From Roseinatronobacter sp. S2 (GTDB taxonomy: Bacteria; Pseudomonadota; Alphaproteobacteria; Rhodobacterales; Rhodobacteraceae), in contig NZ_CP121113.1 in the NCBI RefSeq assembly GCF_029581395.1, forward strand, positions 2,042,001-2,106,000: a stretch of DNA of 64,000 nt, read 5' to 3'. A program made the position numbers and the translations under genes. Below the pieces are notes generated by a model. The model was given only the letters and a program-made list of their open reading frames with translations. It was not told the DNA's origin and made no database searches. Positions 1 to 9,158 of the stretch are shown in pieces. The stretch's first letter is position 1, and the number at the start of each line of letters is the position of its first letter.

Positions 1-1
1 T

Positions 2-1714
2 TATACCACCAGCCAGAATCCGCATGTCATCCGGCTGCTGATGGGCGCGTTCGTTCTGAACATCCCCGAACACAAGCTGCGCGTGGTGGCCCCTGATGTG
101 GGCGGCGGGTTCGGGTCGAAAATTTATCACTATGCGGAAGAAGCCTTTTGCACCTATGCGGCGAAAGTGCTGAAGCGACCCGTTAAATGGACATCATCGC
201 GGTCCGAGGCATTCATTTCCGATGCGCATGGCCGCGACCACAAGACGAAAATCGAACTGGCGCTGGATGCAGACCACAATTTCACCGCACTGCGCACCGA
301 AACCTATGCGAATATGGGGGCGTATCTGTCCACCTTTGCACCGTCGATCCCTACATGGCTGCACGGCACCCTGATGGCGGGCAATTACCGCACGCCGCTG
401 ATTTACGTCAACGTCAAGGCAGTGTTCACCAACACAGTGCCGGTGGATGCATATCGCGGGGCAGGGCGGCCCGAAGCCACGTTCCAGATTGAACGACTTG
501 TGGACAAGGCCGCGCGCGAACTGGGCGTGGACCCGATTGAGTTGCGCCGCAAGAATTTCATCAAGGCCGACCAGTTCCCGTATCAGACGCCGGTTGCGGT
601 GGTCTATGACACGGGCAATTACGACGCCACAATGGACAAGATGCTGGAATTGTCGGACTACGCAAATTTCGAAAAACGCATGGCGGAAAGCAAAGCGCGC
701 GGCAAGTTGCGTGGTTTTGGCATTGCCCATTACATTGAAGCCTGCGGTATTGCGCCGTCAAACCTTGTGGGCCAGTTGGGTGCGCGGGCGGGCCTTTATG
801 AATCGGCATCCGTTCGGGTGAATGCAACAGGGTCGATCAGTGTCTATACCGGCAGCCACAGCCACGGGCAGGGGCATGAAACCAGCTTTGCCCAAGTGGT
901 CGCTGAAATGATCGGGATTGATGCCAACAGCATTGAAATCCACCATGGCGACACGTCGAACACACCGATGGGCATGGGCACCTACGGGTCACGGTCCTTG
1001 GCCGTGGGCGGGTCCGCCATTGTGAAAGCCACGAACAAGATCATCGACAAGGCCAAGAAAATCGCAGCCCATCTGCTGGAAGCCGCGCCGGAAGATATTG
1101 AACTGAAAGATGGCAAATTCAGCGTGGCGGGCACGGACAAATCGGTGGATTGGTCGGGTGTGACACTGGCGGCCTATGTGCCCCATAACTACCCGCTGGA
1201 AGATCTGGAACCGGGGCTGGAGGAGACGGCGTTTTACGACCCGTCGAACTTCACCTACCCATCCGGCGCCTATGGGTGCGAGATTGAGCTGGACCCCGAG
1301 ACCGGCAAGATCGACATTCTGCGCTTCATCGCCGCAGATGATTTCGGCAATATCGTCAACCCGATGATTGTCGAAGGGCAGGTGCATGGTGGTCTGGCCC
1401 AAGGGATCGGGCAGGCGCTTCTGGAAAACTGTGTCTATGATGATCAGGGCCAGCTTCTGTCCGGCAGTTTCATGGACTACACCATGCCCCGCGCCGATGA
1501 TGTGCGCGGCTTCACGGTGGACCATAGCTGCATTACGCCCTGCACGCATAACCCGCTGGGTGTAAAAGGTTGCGGCGAGGCGGGCGCGATCGGGTCACCG
1601 CCAGCTGTGGTCAATGCGGCGATTGATGCGCTGCACCGCGCGGGTCATACCCATGTCACTCATATCGATATGCCCCTGACGCCCGCGCGCGTCTGGGCGG
1701 CGATCAACGGCTAA
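2..1714 (+). CDS. Xanthine oxidase-family molybdopterin-binding large subunit (CoxL-like, form II type), 5'-truncated
   Basis: The frame is open from base 2 ([15 protein letters not shown]), so the ATG at 41 is internal and the gene begins outside the window; about 570 C-terminal residues are present. It is the molybdenum-cofactor subunit of an aerobic CO dehydrogenase/xanthine dehydrogenase-type hydroxylase. Visible family motifs are [17 protein letters not shown], the glycine/histidine loop [17 protein letters not shown], and [15 protein letters not shown] near the C terminus. The active-site loop reads AYRGAGR, the form II type; true CO dehydrogenases carry AYRCSFR with a Cys holding the Cu-S-Mo cluster. 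The real substrate is therefore unknown and oxidation of CO should not be assumed. The FAD subunit follows after 14 bases, so they are cotranscribed; the iron-sulfur subunit is not in the window. Confidence 0.9.
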   Translation, partial: YTTSQNPHVIRLLMGAFVLNIPEHKLRVVAPDVGGGFGSKIYHYAEEAFCTYAAKVLKRPVKWTSSRSEAFISDAHGRDHKTKIELALDADHNFTALRTETYANMGAYLSTFAPSIPTWLHGTLMAGNYRTPLIYVNVKAVFTNTVPVDAYRGAGRPEATFQIERLVDKAARELGVDPIELRRKNFIKADQFPYQTPVAVVYDTGNYDATMDKMLELSDYANFEKRMAESKARGKLRGFGIAHYIEACGIAPSNLVGQLGARAGLYESASVRVNATGSISVYTGSHSHGQGHETSFAQVVAEMIGIDANSIEIHHGDTSNTPMGMGTYGSRSLAVGGSAIVKATNKIIDKAKKIAAHLLEAAPEDIELKDGKFSVAGTDKSVDWSGVTLAAYVPHNYPLEDLEPGLEETAFYDPSNFTYPSGAYGCEIELDPETGKIDILRFIAADDFGNIVNPMIVEGQVHGGLAQGIGQALLENCVYDDQGQLLSGSFMDYTMPRADDVRGFTVDHSCITPCTHNPLGVKGCGEAGAIGSPPAVVNAAIDALHRAGHTHVTHIDMPLTPARVWAAING

Positions 1715-1728
1715 GGGAGCAGAAAGTC

Positions 1729-2517
1729 ATGTATAATTTCGAACTGGTCAAACCGTCGAGTGTGGCTGAAGCGGTTTCCGCACTGGCCAATGACGAAGCG
1801 CAACCCCTGTCGGGTGGCCAAACGCTGATCCCGTCGATGAAGGCACGGCTGAATGCACCTGAAACGTTGGTCAGCCTGACGGGGATTGCCGAACTGAAGG
1901 GCGTGTCGCGCGATGGTGACATGCTAACCATTGGCGCGGCCACCACCCATGCGACTGTCGCCGAACAGGCGGCAGCGGATTTTCCGGGTTTGGCGGCCCT
2001 TGCAGGCCAGATCGGCGATCCGGCGGTGCGCAACCGTGGCACCATCGGCGGCAGTCTGGCCAATAACGACCCGTCTGCGTGTTATCCGGCAGCGGCCTTG
2101 GGGACCGGCGCGACCATCATCACCAACAGTCGCGAAATTGCGGCGGATGATTATTTTCAGGGCATGTTCACCACGGCCTTGGAAGAAGGCGAGATTATTA
2201 CCGCTGTGCGCTTTCCCATCTCGCAAGCGTCTGCCTATGCGAAGTTCCTGCAACCGGCATCCCGCTTCGCGCTGACAGGGGTGTTTGTTGCGAAATACGC
2301 ATCCGGCGTGCGGGTTGCGGTGACAGGTGCTTCTGAGAATGGTGTGTTCCGCTGGGCCGAGGCGGAAGCGGCGCTGTCATCAAACTTCACGCCTGATGCG
2401 GTTGCGGGCCTGTCCTGTCCTGCTGATGAAATGATTGGCGATCTGCATGGCAGCCCTGAATACCGTGCGCATCTGGTGGGTGTGATGACCCGCCGTGCTG
2501 TTATGGCCGCTGGCTGA
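1729..2517 (+). CDS. FAD-binding medium subunit of a molybdenum hydroxylase (CoxM-like)
   Basis: 262 residues, close to the usual 260-290 for this family. It carries FAD and passes electrons from the molybdenum subunit through the iron-sulfur subunit. The FAD-binding motifs are visible: SGGQTLIPSMKARL near residue 27 and TIGGSLANNDPSACYPAAAL near residue 105, followed by the C-terminal CO dehydrogenase flavoprotein domain. The ATG follows an AGGGAGCAGAAAG ribosome-binding site. Order is large then medium subunit, with a terminator directly after it, so this gene closes the operon. The substrate of the complex is not determined by this subunit. Confidence 0.92.
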   Translation: MYNFELVKPSSVAEAVSALANDEAQPLSGGQTLIPSMKARLNAPETLVSLTGIAELKGVSRDGDMLTIGAATTHATVAEQAAADFPGLAALAGQIGDPAVRNRGTIGGSLANNDPSACYPAAALGTGATIITNSREIAADDYFQGMFTTALEEGEIITAVRFPISQASAYAKFLQPASRFALTGVFVAKYASGVRVAVTGASENGVFRWAEAEAALSSNFTPDAVAGLSCPADEMIGDLHGSPEYRAHLVGVMTRRAVMAAG

Positions 2518-2542
2518 ACGCCACGCCATATGTGCAAATATG

Positions 2543-2568
2543 AAGGGGGGCAGTGCGCCCCCCTTTTT
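2543..2568 (+). terminator. Rho-independent terminator of the molybdenum hydroxylase operon
   Basis: A nine-base stem (AAGGGGGGC pairing with GCGCCCCCCTT allowing the short loop AGTGC) is followed by a run of five T. It lies 26 bases after the stop of the FAD subunit. Confidence 0.85.
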
Positions 2569-2637
2569 GCATTTGTGGCTTGGAATTTCGCACTGGATGC
2601 TTAGCTTGTGCAGCAACCACTTATGATAGGAGCATTC

Positions 2638-3339
2638 ATGAGCATCGCGCTACATTACTGGCCCACGCCCAATGGCTGGAAAATCTCTATCGCACTGGAA
2701 GAAATGGGCCTGCCCTATGATGTCCATTTCGTCAATATCGGTGCGGGGGATCAGTTCAAACCCGATTTCCTGAAAATCGCCCCCAATAACCGCATGCCCG
2801 CGATTGTTGATCCCGATGGTCCTGATGGCAAACCAATCTCGATTTTTGAATCGGGGGCGATTTTGCAATATCTGGCGCGCAAGACCGGCCAGTTCTATGG
2901 CGATAGCGAACGCGACCGTGTTGCCGTGGACCAATGGCTGATGTGGCAGATGGGCGGTGTCGGGCCAATGGCGGGGCAGGCGCATCATTTCCTGAAATAT
3001 GCACCCGCACTGGAACCGCCGCAGGACCTGCCCTATGCCAAGGACCGCTACCGCAATGAAGTGACGCGCCTGTATGGTGTGCTGGACCGGCAATTGGCAG
3101 ATAACAAATACGTCGCTGGGGATTTCTATTCCATCGCGGATATGGCGATCTGGCCATGGGCCACGCTGTGGGAAGGTCAGGACCAAAGCATTGATGACAA
3201 ACCCCATCTTGCACGCTGGCTGGACGAACTTGGCGCGCGCCCCGCAGTGCACAAGGGCCGCACCCTGGGCGAAGAGCATCGCGCAAATCTGCAAAAAGAC
3301 CGCGACGCGCAGAAAATCCTGTTTGGCAAACGTGACTGA
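2638..3339 (+). CDS. Glutathione S-transferase / disulfide-bond oxidoreductase (YfcG/YghU-like)
   Basis: 233 residues, a cytosolic thioredoxin-fold GST. The N-terminal domain has the Nu-class signature NNRMPAIVDPDG and ESGAILQYLA, and the C-terminal helical domain has DFYSIADMAIWPW. E. coli YfcG is a glutathione-dependent disulfide reductase, and the same role is inferred here. The start at 2638 is chosen over the open frame further up because AGGAG lies five bases before it. It is monocistronic: terminators lie on both sides. Confidence 0.88.
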   Translation: MSIALHYWPTPNGWKISIALEEMGLPYDVHFVNIGAGDQFKPDFLKIAPNNRMPAIVDPDGPDGKPISIFESGAILQYLARKTGQFYGDSERDRVAVDQWLMWQMGGVGPMAGQAHHFLKYAPALEPPQDLPYAKDRYRNEVTRLYGVLDRQLADNKYVAGDFYSIADMAIWPWATLWEGQDQSIDDKPHLARWLDELGARPAVHKGRTLGEEHRANLQKDRDAQKILFGKRD

Positions 3340-3350
3340 AGCACCATCCC

Positions 3351-3385
3351 AAAGGTCCGGCACAGCAAAAGTGCCGGGCCTTTTT
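3351..3385 (+). terminator. Rho-independent terminator after the GST gene
   Basis: GGTCCGGCAC pairs with GTGCCGGGCC (one G-T pair) around the loop AGCAAAA, followed by five T. The A-run on the 5' side means it could also end transcripts from the opposing yciB gene only weakly, because that gene reads away to the left from 3996 to 3397 and stops before it. Confidence 0.85.
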
Positions 3386-3396
3386 CGGGCGCGCTT

Positions 3397-3996
3397 CTAT
3401 TTTTCGGATGCAGGCTTGTAGCGCTCGAACACCTTGGCCTGCGCCATGAAGAACACAAACAGCGCGAATGGCAGAACGAAGGTGCGAAAATTGACCCACG
3501 CATCCGTCGACATGCTGCGCCAGACCAGTTCATTGGCAATGGCCATCGCCGCAAACATGATGGCCAGCCGTTTTGTCAGCACGATCCAGCCGTCATGGGT
3601 CAGCGGCAGCGCCCCTTCCATGACCAGTTCCAGCCAGCTTTGGCCGCGTGCCAGACCAATCCCCAGCAGGATGGCGAAGATTGAATACACGGCGGTGGGC
3701 TTCATCTTGAAGAAACGCTCGTCATTCAGCCAGACAGTCAGCCCGCCAAACACCACAACCATGATCAGCGTTACAAGCTGCAACCTGCTAAGGCGACCGG
3801 ACAGTTTCCACAAGGCGAATGTGGCAATTCCCATGACCGGAATAAACGCGGCCGTCATCAGGATGAAGGCGTCATATTCGGTGCCGCCAATCATATAACT
3901 TTGGCCGCGAGTGGTGATATACCCCACGAAGAATGCAAAGACCGGACCGAATTCCAATGCGATCTTGACTGCGGGTGAAACCTGCTTTTCGGACAT
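3397..3996 (-). CDS. yciB: Septation protein A / inner membrane protein YciB (IspZ family)
   Basis: 199 residues with five to six hydrophobic segments, matching the family length. Family hallmarks are LEFGPVFAFFVGY near the N terminus, AFIPVMGIATFALW, WLNDERFFKMKPTAVYSIFA, and NELVWRSMSTDAWVNFRTFVLP in the C-terminal part. YciB/IspZ is an inner-membrane protein linked to cell envelope synthesis and septation; its biochemical activity is not settled. It reads on the minus strand and follows the large PilM/PilP-like gene by 70 bases, so it may share that transcript. Confidence 0.92.
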   Translation of the reverse strand: MSEKQVSPAVKIALEFGPVFAFFVGYITTRGQSYMIGGTEYDAFILMTAAFIPVMGIATFALWKLSGRLSRLQLVTLIMVVVFGGLTVWLNDERFFKMKPTAVYSIFAILLGIGLARGQSWLELVMEGALPLTHDGWIVLTKRLAIMFAAMAIANELVWRSMSTDAWVNFRTFVLPFALFVFFMAQAKVFERYKPASEK

Positions 3997-4066
3997 GTGT
4001 ATTTCCTGTGTTCAGGCGCAGGGCACCATATGGCCCCGTTCGGGTGCTGTTATCGCGGACACAGGG

Positions 4067-7024
4067 TCAGGATGCAATGCGCAAGACGACATCACGTCCA
4101 CGGCGGTTATAACGCAATTCTGTCTCTCCGATGGCGGTAACCTGCCCGCCATCCAGCGATTCGCCCACGCGCACAGTCAAGACACGGCCGTTTGACAAGC
4201 GCACCAAAGCCCGCCGGTTCGAGGATGTGCCCATCACACCAATCAGATTGAACTGCCGCAGGTTGATGGCCCGTGCCTGCGTGGCTTCGCGCGACACCGA
4301 CGCAGAGCTGGGAATATTCGGTTGGGCCGCAGCCGCACTTGCCGTCTGAACCGGCGCTTGCGGGGTGCTTTGTGCGGCGGGGGCGGCGGCTGCCGTGCTT
4401 GTCGCGTTCAGGGCGCGCTGCACGGTCGATGCAAACGCGCTTGGCCGGTCTGACGGGCGCAAGGATGCGGCAACCGCTTGCGGGGTTGCATTCTCGATCC
4501 GGGGTGTTTGGCGTTCGATGATGGCTTCTGCGCGGGCCGCCAGATCGCTGGGGCGGCTGGCCGGGCGCAACGCACTTAGCGCCAGCCCGCCTGCGGTCGC
4601 ATCGCCACTGGCTTGCTGGATTTCATCAGTCTGTGATGGTGCCTGCCCTTGCGACTGGTCGGTGTCGGGTTGCAGCGCTTCAGGGCGGCTGGGTGGCACG
4701 ACGGGCGGCGTGCCCGGTGTGATCACGATCTCCAGATCGCTTTCATCCAAGGCCGCCGAAGCGGTGTCACCGTCGGATGCATCATCCGGCGTGTCCGTCG
4801 TTTCAGCCGGTTGGCTGGCTGCATCTTCTTGCGGCAGATCGGGGGCGTCCGGCACGTCAGCGTCTGATGCGTCCGGTTCCGCTGCTTCCGGCTCCGCCTC
4901 GGGTTCGGGCGCTTCGGGCAGGGTAAAGCGGACGGGTTTTTCCGGTGGGGCTGTGGTCGGTCGGCCCTGTGTCACGCCAATTTCCAGCGCCTCTTCGCCC
5001 GCTGGCAAACCTTGTTCGTCGACAAGTGTGCTGGTGTCCGGCTCGCTGGCGTCCAGGGCCGCCATATCTTGCGTATCTTGCGCTTCAAGTTCGCTTCGCA
5101 GCGGTGGCAGCGGGTCTGTGCCAAAAGGTTGGGGGGCTTCAGGGCTTGCTGGCAGCGCCGCGAGTTCTTGTGGCATGATCAATGTCGAGGACCGCAGGCC
5201 CGCAATCCGGCCCTGGTCCATCTCGGCGCTGGGGGCGGTGCCGTTTTCGATCTGGGTTGCGTCTTCGTCGGCCAGTGCGGATGTCGATGCACCATCTGGC
5301 GTGGTTGCGTCTGTTTCCGGGCCGCGCTCTGCGACATCTTCCACACCAAGTGCGGCCTCGATCGCGTCGGCTTCGGCGGTTGCGGGGTCATCCTCCAGCG
5401 GGGCGGGGGTGTCCACGGCGGCTTCGGGGGCGGGCGCAAGGGTAACGGGAATTTCCGGCGGCGCAGGCCGCGCAAAATAAAACGCCCATACCGCCGCTGC
5501 GGCAAGGATCATCACGATGCCGCCGCCGATCAACAGGCGCGATTTCAGTTTTGGCGTCGACGCGCCACCTGCCGCAGTCCCGCGCGCGCCGAAAACTGTC
5601 AGCCTTTCGGCTTCGGGGTCGGTCGCGCTGGTGGCACCGGCGGCAGATGTCTGGCCAATGCTGCGCAGCGTTTCAAGCGGGCTTTTGCGCGTTGTGGCGG
5701 ATTGGGTGGCGTCGGTGGGTCTTGACGCTGGCGTCCAGTCAGTGGCCTTTGGCGCCTCGGTGCGTTTTGCAGGTGTTTTCTGCGCGGGCGGTTGCCATGC
5801 TTCTGATTTTGCCGCAGGTATTTCGTCCTGACGACGCTTGGGCAGGCCCAGCATGGGGGCGGCGGCCGGTTTAGGGGAATCCTGTTCCACCGTCTTCTTC
5901 GCACTCATGAAGCGTGCGCGAAGCTGGCCCATGCTTTCGGCAATACGCGCATTCGCACTGGCATATGTTCCGCGCAACCCTTGCGCAGTTTTGCAGGCTT
6001 CTGCTGCGTTTTCCTGCTGGTCATCTGCATCGCGAATGCCAGCAAGTTTTTGGGTCAGCCCAGTCAGGCTGGTGTCTGGTTTCGCACCCGATGCGGCTGC
6101 GCTTTTTCCATCAAGCGTCGGTTCGGGTTTTCGGCGGGTCATGAAACCGGGCAATATGTCATCTTGTGCGCCTTTGGGCGCTGCTGATTCCGACGCCTTT
6201 GGTGCGGATTTTGTGCCTGCCGTCTTGGTGCCGGTTTTCGCATCTTTCAGGTCTGCGCCCGCCGCGCTGTCCGTGCGCTTTTCGCCCGCCAGTTTCTTAG
6301 GGGGGACCGTGGCGTTGTCAGGTGTCGTGTCCGTCTTGGCGCTTTCGGTTTCTGCGGGTTTCGACTGCGGCGGTTCTTTGTCCGCCGTTGCCTTATCGGG
6401 GGCGGGCGTGGTCTTGTCTGCGGCGGGCGCGGCAGTGGCTTTTGCAGCGGGCGGTGGCGGCGCGACAGGCGGGGCCGCGACACCGGTTTCATGCAATATC
6501 TCGCGGTCGCGGACCAGTTTTTCGGGATCGCCGATAATATCGCGTATTGCCCTGCTGGTTCCGAAAAACGGCGCATGTTTGAACGCGCCACTTGCGGGGG
6601 CCGCGACAAAACAGACGGGGTTCAGCTTGTGCTTCTTGGCGAAATCTTCGGCCTCGATCAGGGTTTCGCGTGCGACAACCGCCACATCCACATCCGGCCC
6701 TGCGCCGGTCCAGTCAAAATCCAGTTCCTCAACAGGAAAGGGCGTGCGCCCTTCCAGTGCCTTGCGGATCTGGCTGCGCTGTGCGTCAATGCCCGGCCCG
6801 GGTGCTGAAATACGCGTGTAAAGTATCTGGTCATCAGGAATGACAAGCTGCGTCACAAACTTGTCTGAACCCAGCTTTGCGGCTGTTCCGACAAGATCAG
6901 CAACCGCTGCATCCAGATTTTCATGATCAAGTGCGACGGCACCCACACGCAACCAACCACGTTCACCACGTTGCCACAATGTGACACCGGACTCGGTAAT
7001 GCCAAGAGCGAAATTCGTTTTCAT
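4067..7024 (-). CDS. Large PilM/GspL-like to PilP/GspC-like fusion protein, function unknown
   Basis: 985 residues. Residues 1-170 look like the actin-fold cytoplasmic domain of PilM/GspL proteins (MKTNFALGITESGVTLWQRG start, then a VIPDDQILYTRI segment). Residues about 180-490 are Ala/Pro/Lys/Thr-rich low-complexity linker. One membrane helix lies at about 495-516 (LLIGGGIVMILAAAAVWAF). A long acidic Pro/Ala/Glu/Asp-rich stretch follows, and the last 68 residues form a small beta domain (FNLIGVMGTSSNRRALVRLS...GGQVTAIG) like the HR/PilP domain of secretion and type IV pilus systems. That topology is cytoplasmic N terminus, periplasmic C terminus. No other pilus or secretion gene is nearby. 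AAAGGCG lies before the start. Its function is inferred only from fold resemblance; it is an envelope-spanning scaffold candidate. Confidence 0.8.
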   Translation of the reverse strand: MKTNFALGITESGVTLWQRGERGWLRVGAVALDHENLDAAVADLVGTAAKLGSDKFVTQLVIPDDQILYTRISAPGPGIDAQRSQIRKALEGRTPFPVEELDFDWTGAGPDVDVAVVARETLIEAEDFAKKHKLNPVCFVAAPASGAFKHAPFFGTSRAIRDIIGDPEKLVRDREILHETGVAAPPVAPPPPAAKATAAPAADKTTPAPDKATADKEPPQSKPAETESAKTDTTPDNATVPPKKLAGEKRTDSAAGADLKDAKTGTKTAGTKSAPKASESAAPKGAQDDILPGFMTRRKPEPTLDGKSAAASGAKPDTSLTGLTQKLAGIRDADDQQENAAEACKTAQGLRGTYASANARIAESMGQLRARFMSAKKTVEQDSPKPAAAPMLGLPKRRQDEIPAAKSEAWQPPAQKTPAKRTEAPKATDWTPASRPTDATQSATTRKSPLETLRSIGQTSAAGATSATDPEAERLTVFGARGTAAGGASTPKLKSRLLIGGGIVMILAAAAVWAFYFARPAPPEIPVTLAPAPEAAVDTPAPLEDDPATAEADAIEAALGVEDVAERGPETDATTPDGASTSALADEDATQIENGTAPSAEMDQGRIAGLRSSTLIMPQELAALPASPEAPQPFGTDPLPPLRSELEAQDTQDMAALDASEPDTSTLVDEQGLPAGEEALEIGVTQGRPTTAPPEKPVRFTLPEAPEPEAEPEAAEPDASDADVPDAPDLPQEDAASQPAETTDTPDDASDGDTASAALDESDLEIVITPGTPPVVPPSRPEALQPDTDQSQGQAPSQTDEIQQASGDATAGGLALSALRPASRPSDLAARAEAIIERQTPRIENATPQAVAASLRPSDRPSAFASTVQRALNATSTAAAAPAAQSTPQAPVQTASAAAAQPNIPSSASVSREATQARAINLRQFNLIGVMGTSSNRRALVRLSNGRVLTVRVGESLDGGQVTAIGETELRYNRRGRDVVLRIAS

Positions 7025-7204
7025 ATTGCGCCTTTAGCACATGATTCAGGTATTAAGGGAGTCTCATTTCCGCGATCTGCTGCGGCGATAGCAAAAAATC
7101 GCCAAGATTCCCAATAACAAACTACACGATCAGCGGGGGCCACGGTTTGACATAAAATATGCGTTATGACTTTTCCTGCCGCATTCAGGGGGCCGGATGC
7201 GTGC

Positions 7205-7255
7205 GACCTTTCGGACAGGGGCGCATTGGGATGCTGCGCATATGTCCGAAAGGTC
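7205..7255. repeat. Perfect 13-bp inverted repeat with nested inner stem
   Basis: GACCTTTCGGACA at 7205-7217 is exactly complementary to TGTCCGAAAGGTC at 7243-7255. The loop contains a second pair GCGCA/TGCGC. It lies just after the metY stop codon on the minus strand. No T-run follows on either strand, so it may be a Rho-assisted or 3'-stabilising hairpin and not a simple terminator. Confidence 0.7.
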
Positions 7256-7270
7256 ATGTGGCCGTGCGGG

Positions 7271-8563
7271 TTATTGTCCGCAGGCTTTGGTCATCGCCTG
7301 ATCCAGATCGGCAATCAGGTCTGCGGGGTCTTCCAGCCCGATGGACAGGCGCACCACATCAGGTGCGGCCCCTGCGGCGATCTGTTGCGCTTCCGACAAC
7401 TGCCTGTGTGTCGTGGAGGCCGAATGGATAATCAACGACCGCGTGTCGCCCAGATTGGCAACATGGCTGAACAAATCAACGCTGTTGATCAGCTTGACGC
7501 AGGCGTCATACCCGTCCTTCAGCGCGAAGGTGAACAGCGATGATGCACCCTTGGGGCAAATTGTTGCCATCCGCCCGTGATAGGGCGATGATGGCAGGCC
7601 CGCATAGGTGACAGTGGCCACGCGGGGGTCTGCTTCCAGCCATTTTGCGACCTTAAGCGCGTTTTCGCAGTGCCGGTCCATGCGCAGCGACAGGGTTTCA
7701 ATGCCCATCAGCGTGTAATGTGCCGCCTGCGGGTTCAGCGTCATGCCAAGATCGCGCAGCCCGACCGCGATGGAATGGAAGGTAAAGGACAGCGGCCCGA
7801 ATGTTTCGTGGAACTTCAACCCGTGATAGGCTGCTTCCGGCTGCGACAGTGACGGGAACTTGTCATTGGCAGACCAGTCGAATTTGCCCGAATCAATGAT
7901 GCACCCGCCCGTGACCGTGCCATTGCCTGTCAGGTATTTCGTCATTGAATGCACGACCAGCGTGGCCCCGTGTTCGATAGGGCGGCACAGATAGGGGGTG
8001 GCCGTGGTGTTGTCGACGATCAGCGGAATGCCATGCCGGTCGGTGACGGCGGACACCGCATCAAGATCGGTAATATACCCGCCCGGATTGGCGATGGATT
8101 CGCAAAATACCGCGCGCGTGTTTTCGTCAATGGCGGCATCCAGCGCGTCCAGATCATCGAAATCCACGAAGGTGGCCGACCAGCCGAACCGCCGGATGGT
8201 CTGGCTGAACTGCGTGACAGTGCCGCCATACAGACGGTTGGACGCAACAATGTTCAGCCCCGGTCCCATCAGCGGGAACAGCGCAAGGATCTGCGCGGAA
8301 TGCCCCGACGCCACACAGACCGCACCTGCGCCACCTTCCAGCGTGGCCATGCGTTCCTGCAATGCGGACACGGTCGGGTTGGTCAGGCGGGAATAGATAT
8401 ATCCCACTTCCTGAAGGTTAAACAGCGCGGCGGCGTGGTCCGTATCGCGGAACACAAATGCGGTTGATTGATAAATCGGAACCTGCCGTGCTCCCGTTGC
8501 GGGATCGGGCCGTGCCCCCGCGTGGATTTGCAATGTATCGAAACCTGGGGGTGTGTCGGCCAT
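7271..8563 (-). CDS. metY: O-acetylhomoserine aminocarboxypropyltransferase (sulfhydrylase)
   Basis: 430 residues, the usual length of MetY. It is a PLP-dependent Cys/Met-metabolism enzyme making homocysteine from O-acetylhomoserine and sulfide. The PLP lysine is in HSMTKYLTGNGTVTGG, the N terminus has FDTLQIHAGARPDPATGAR, and GYIYSRLTNPT and CESIANPGG match the family. The start has AAAGGACGGAAG upstream. No SAM-type riboswitch was recognised in the short leader. It is on the minus strand with its own 3' inverted repeat. Cystathionine-type lyase activity is possible but the length and N-terminal motif favour MetY. Confidence 0.92.
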   Translation of the reverse strand: MADTPPGFDTLQIHAGARPDPATGARQVPIYQSTAFVFRDTDHAAALFNLQEVGYIYSRLTNPTVSALQERMATLEGGAGAVCVASGHSAQILALFPLMGPGLNIVASNRLYGGTVTQFSQTIRRFGWSATFVDFDDLDALDAAIDENTRAVFCESIANPGGYITDLDAVSAVTDRHGIPLIVDNTTATPYLCRPIEHGATLVVHSMTKYLTGNGTVTGGCIIDSGKFDWSANDKFPSLSQPEAAYHGLKFHETFGPLSFTFHSIAVGLRDLGMTLNPQAAHYTLMGIETLSLRMDRHCENALKVAKWLEADPRVATVTYAGLPSSPYHGRMATICPKGASSLFTFALKDGYDACVKLINSVDLFSHVANLGDTRSLIIHSASTTHRQLSEAQQIAAGAAPDVVRLSIGLEDPADLIADLDQAMTKACGQ

Positions 8564-8581
8564 AACTTCCGTCCTTTGCGC

Positions 8582-8714
8582 TTATTGAACCTTGCGGACG
8601 CTACGACAGTGCGGGTCGCCGCGCAAGTATTGCGCCATGTGATTATGGACATACCAACAATCCCCCACCGCTTCGGGCAGGGTCAGGCCGGATGGCGCGC
8701 CGAGCGCGCATTGC
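8582..8714 (-). other. Coding-like short open frame between metY and the upstream small gene, no clear start
   Basis: On the minus strand an open frame with ordinary codon use ends at 8582, 18 bases before metY, reading SGLTLPEAVGDCWYVHNH and ending RSVRKVQ. It has no ATG near its beginning; the nearest candidate is a GTG at 8668, giving 28 residues with two Cys. It could be a small protein with an unusual start, a translationally coupled peptide, the remnant of a frameshifted C terminus of the gene before it, or chance. No function is proposed. Confidence 0.3.
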
Positions 8715-9038
8715 TCAGGGTTTATCGGCCTTGGCGGGGGTGTCGGGCTTGGTTGCGGTATCAGCGGTATCCAGCGCGTCGGGCGTTTTTGGCGTTTCAG
8801 GTTCCGGTTCAGGTTTCGGTTCTGGGGCGGGCAGGGCCTTGGCTTCATCGGGCATCTGTTCGGGCAACGCGATGGACAGGGTGCCATGTTGTAGATCAAC
8901 ACCAATGCTGGCCCTTGGGCTTAGGCCCGGCAAAATCTCGTTCAGTTCGCGCACTGTGCGCATTACCGTTTCACGTTGCGTTTCACGAACAATGACTTCC
9001 GGCTTTTTCGAGGTCCTGCCAAACAGAAATTTAAACAT
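8715..9038 (-). CDS. Conserved small protein with Pro/Glu-rich tail, unknown function
   Basis: 107 residues, starting MFKFLFGRTSKKPEV. The ATG at 9038 is preferred over the one at 9068 because GGCGGAAGAT lies directly before it. Residues 10-60 (VIVRETQRETVMRTVRELNE ILPGLSPRASIGVD) could form a folded, partly helical part; from about residue 62 the chain is a Pro/Glu/Lys/Asp/Ala repeat-like tail that is probably disordered. No signal peptide or membrane segment. It sits upstream of the unassigned short frame and metY on the same strand. I do not recognise a named family. Confidence 0.7.
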   Translation of the reverse strand: MFKFLFGRTSKKPEVIVRETQRETVMRTVRELNEILPGLSPRASIGVDLQHGTLSIALPEQMPDEAKALPAPEPKPEPEPETPKTPDALDTADTATKPDTPAKADKP

Positions 9039-9158
9039 ATCTTCCGCCCTTAATTTGGTGTTTTCCAATATCCAGCCTTACCCCATAGCCACAGGGTAGC
9101 AAAGCTTTCGCGCCGCGATGCAGCACATTTCATGTGCCAGCACAAATATCGGGCGGGG

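Noticed and set aside
4365..5480. 371-residue Ser/Ala-rich frame opposite the PilM/PilP-like gene
   Set aside because: Shadow of the low-complexity Pro/Ala/Glu-rich coding; no family features.
8564..8720. SAM-II or SAM/SAH riboswitch before metY
   Set aside because: No recognisable core motifs or pseudoknot in the short gap, most of which reads as coding.
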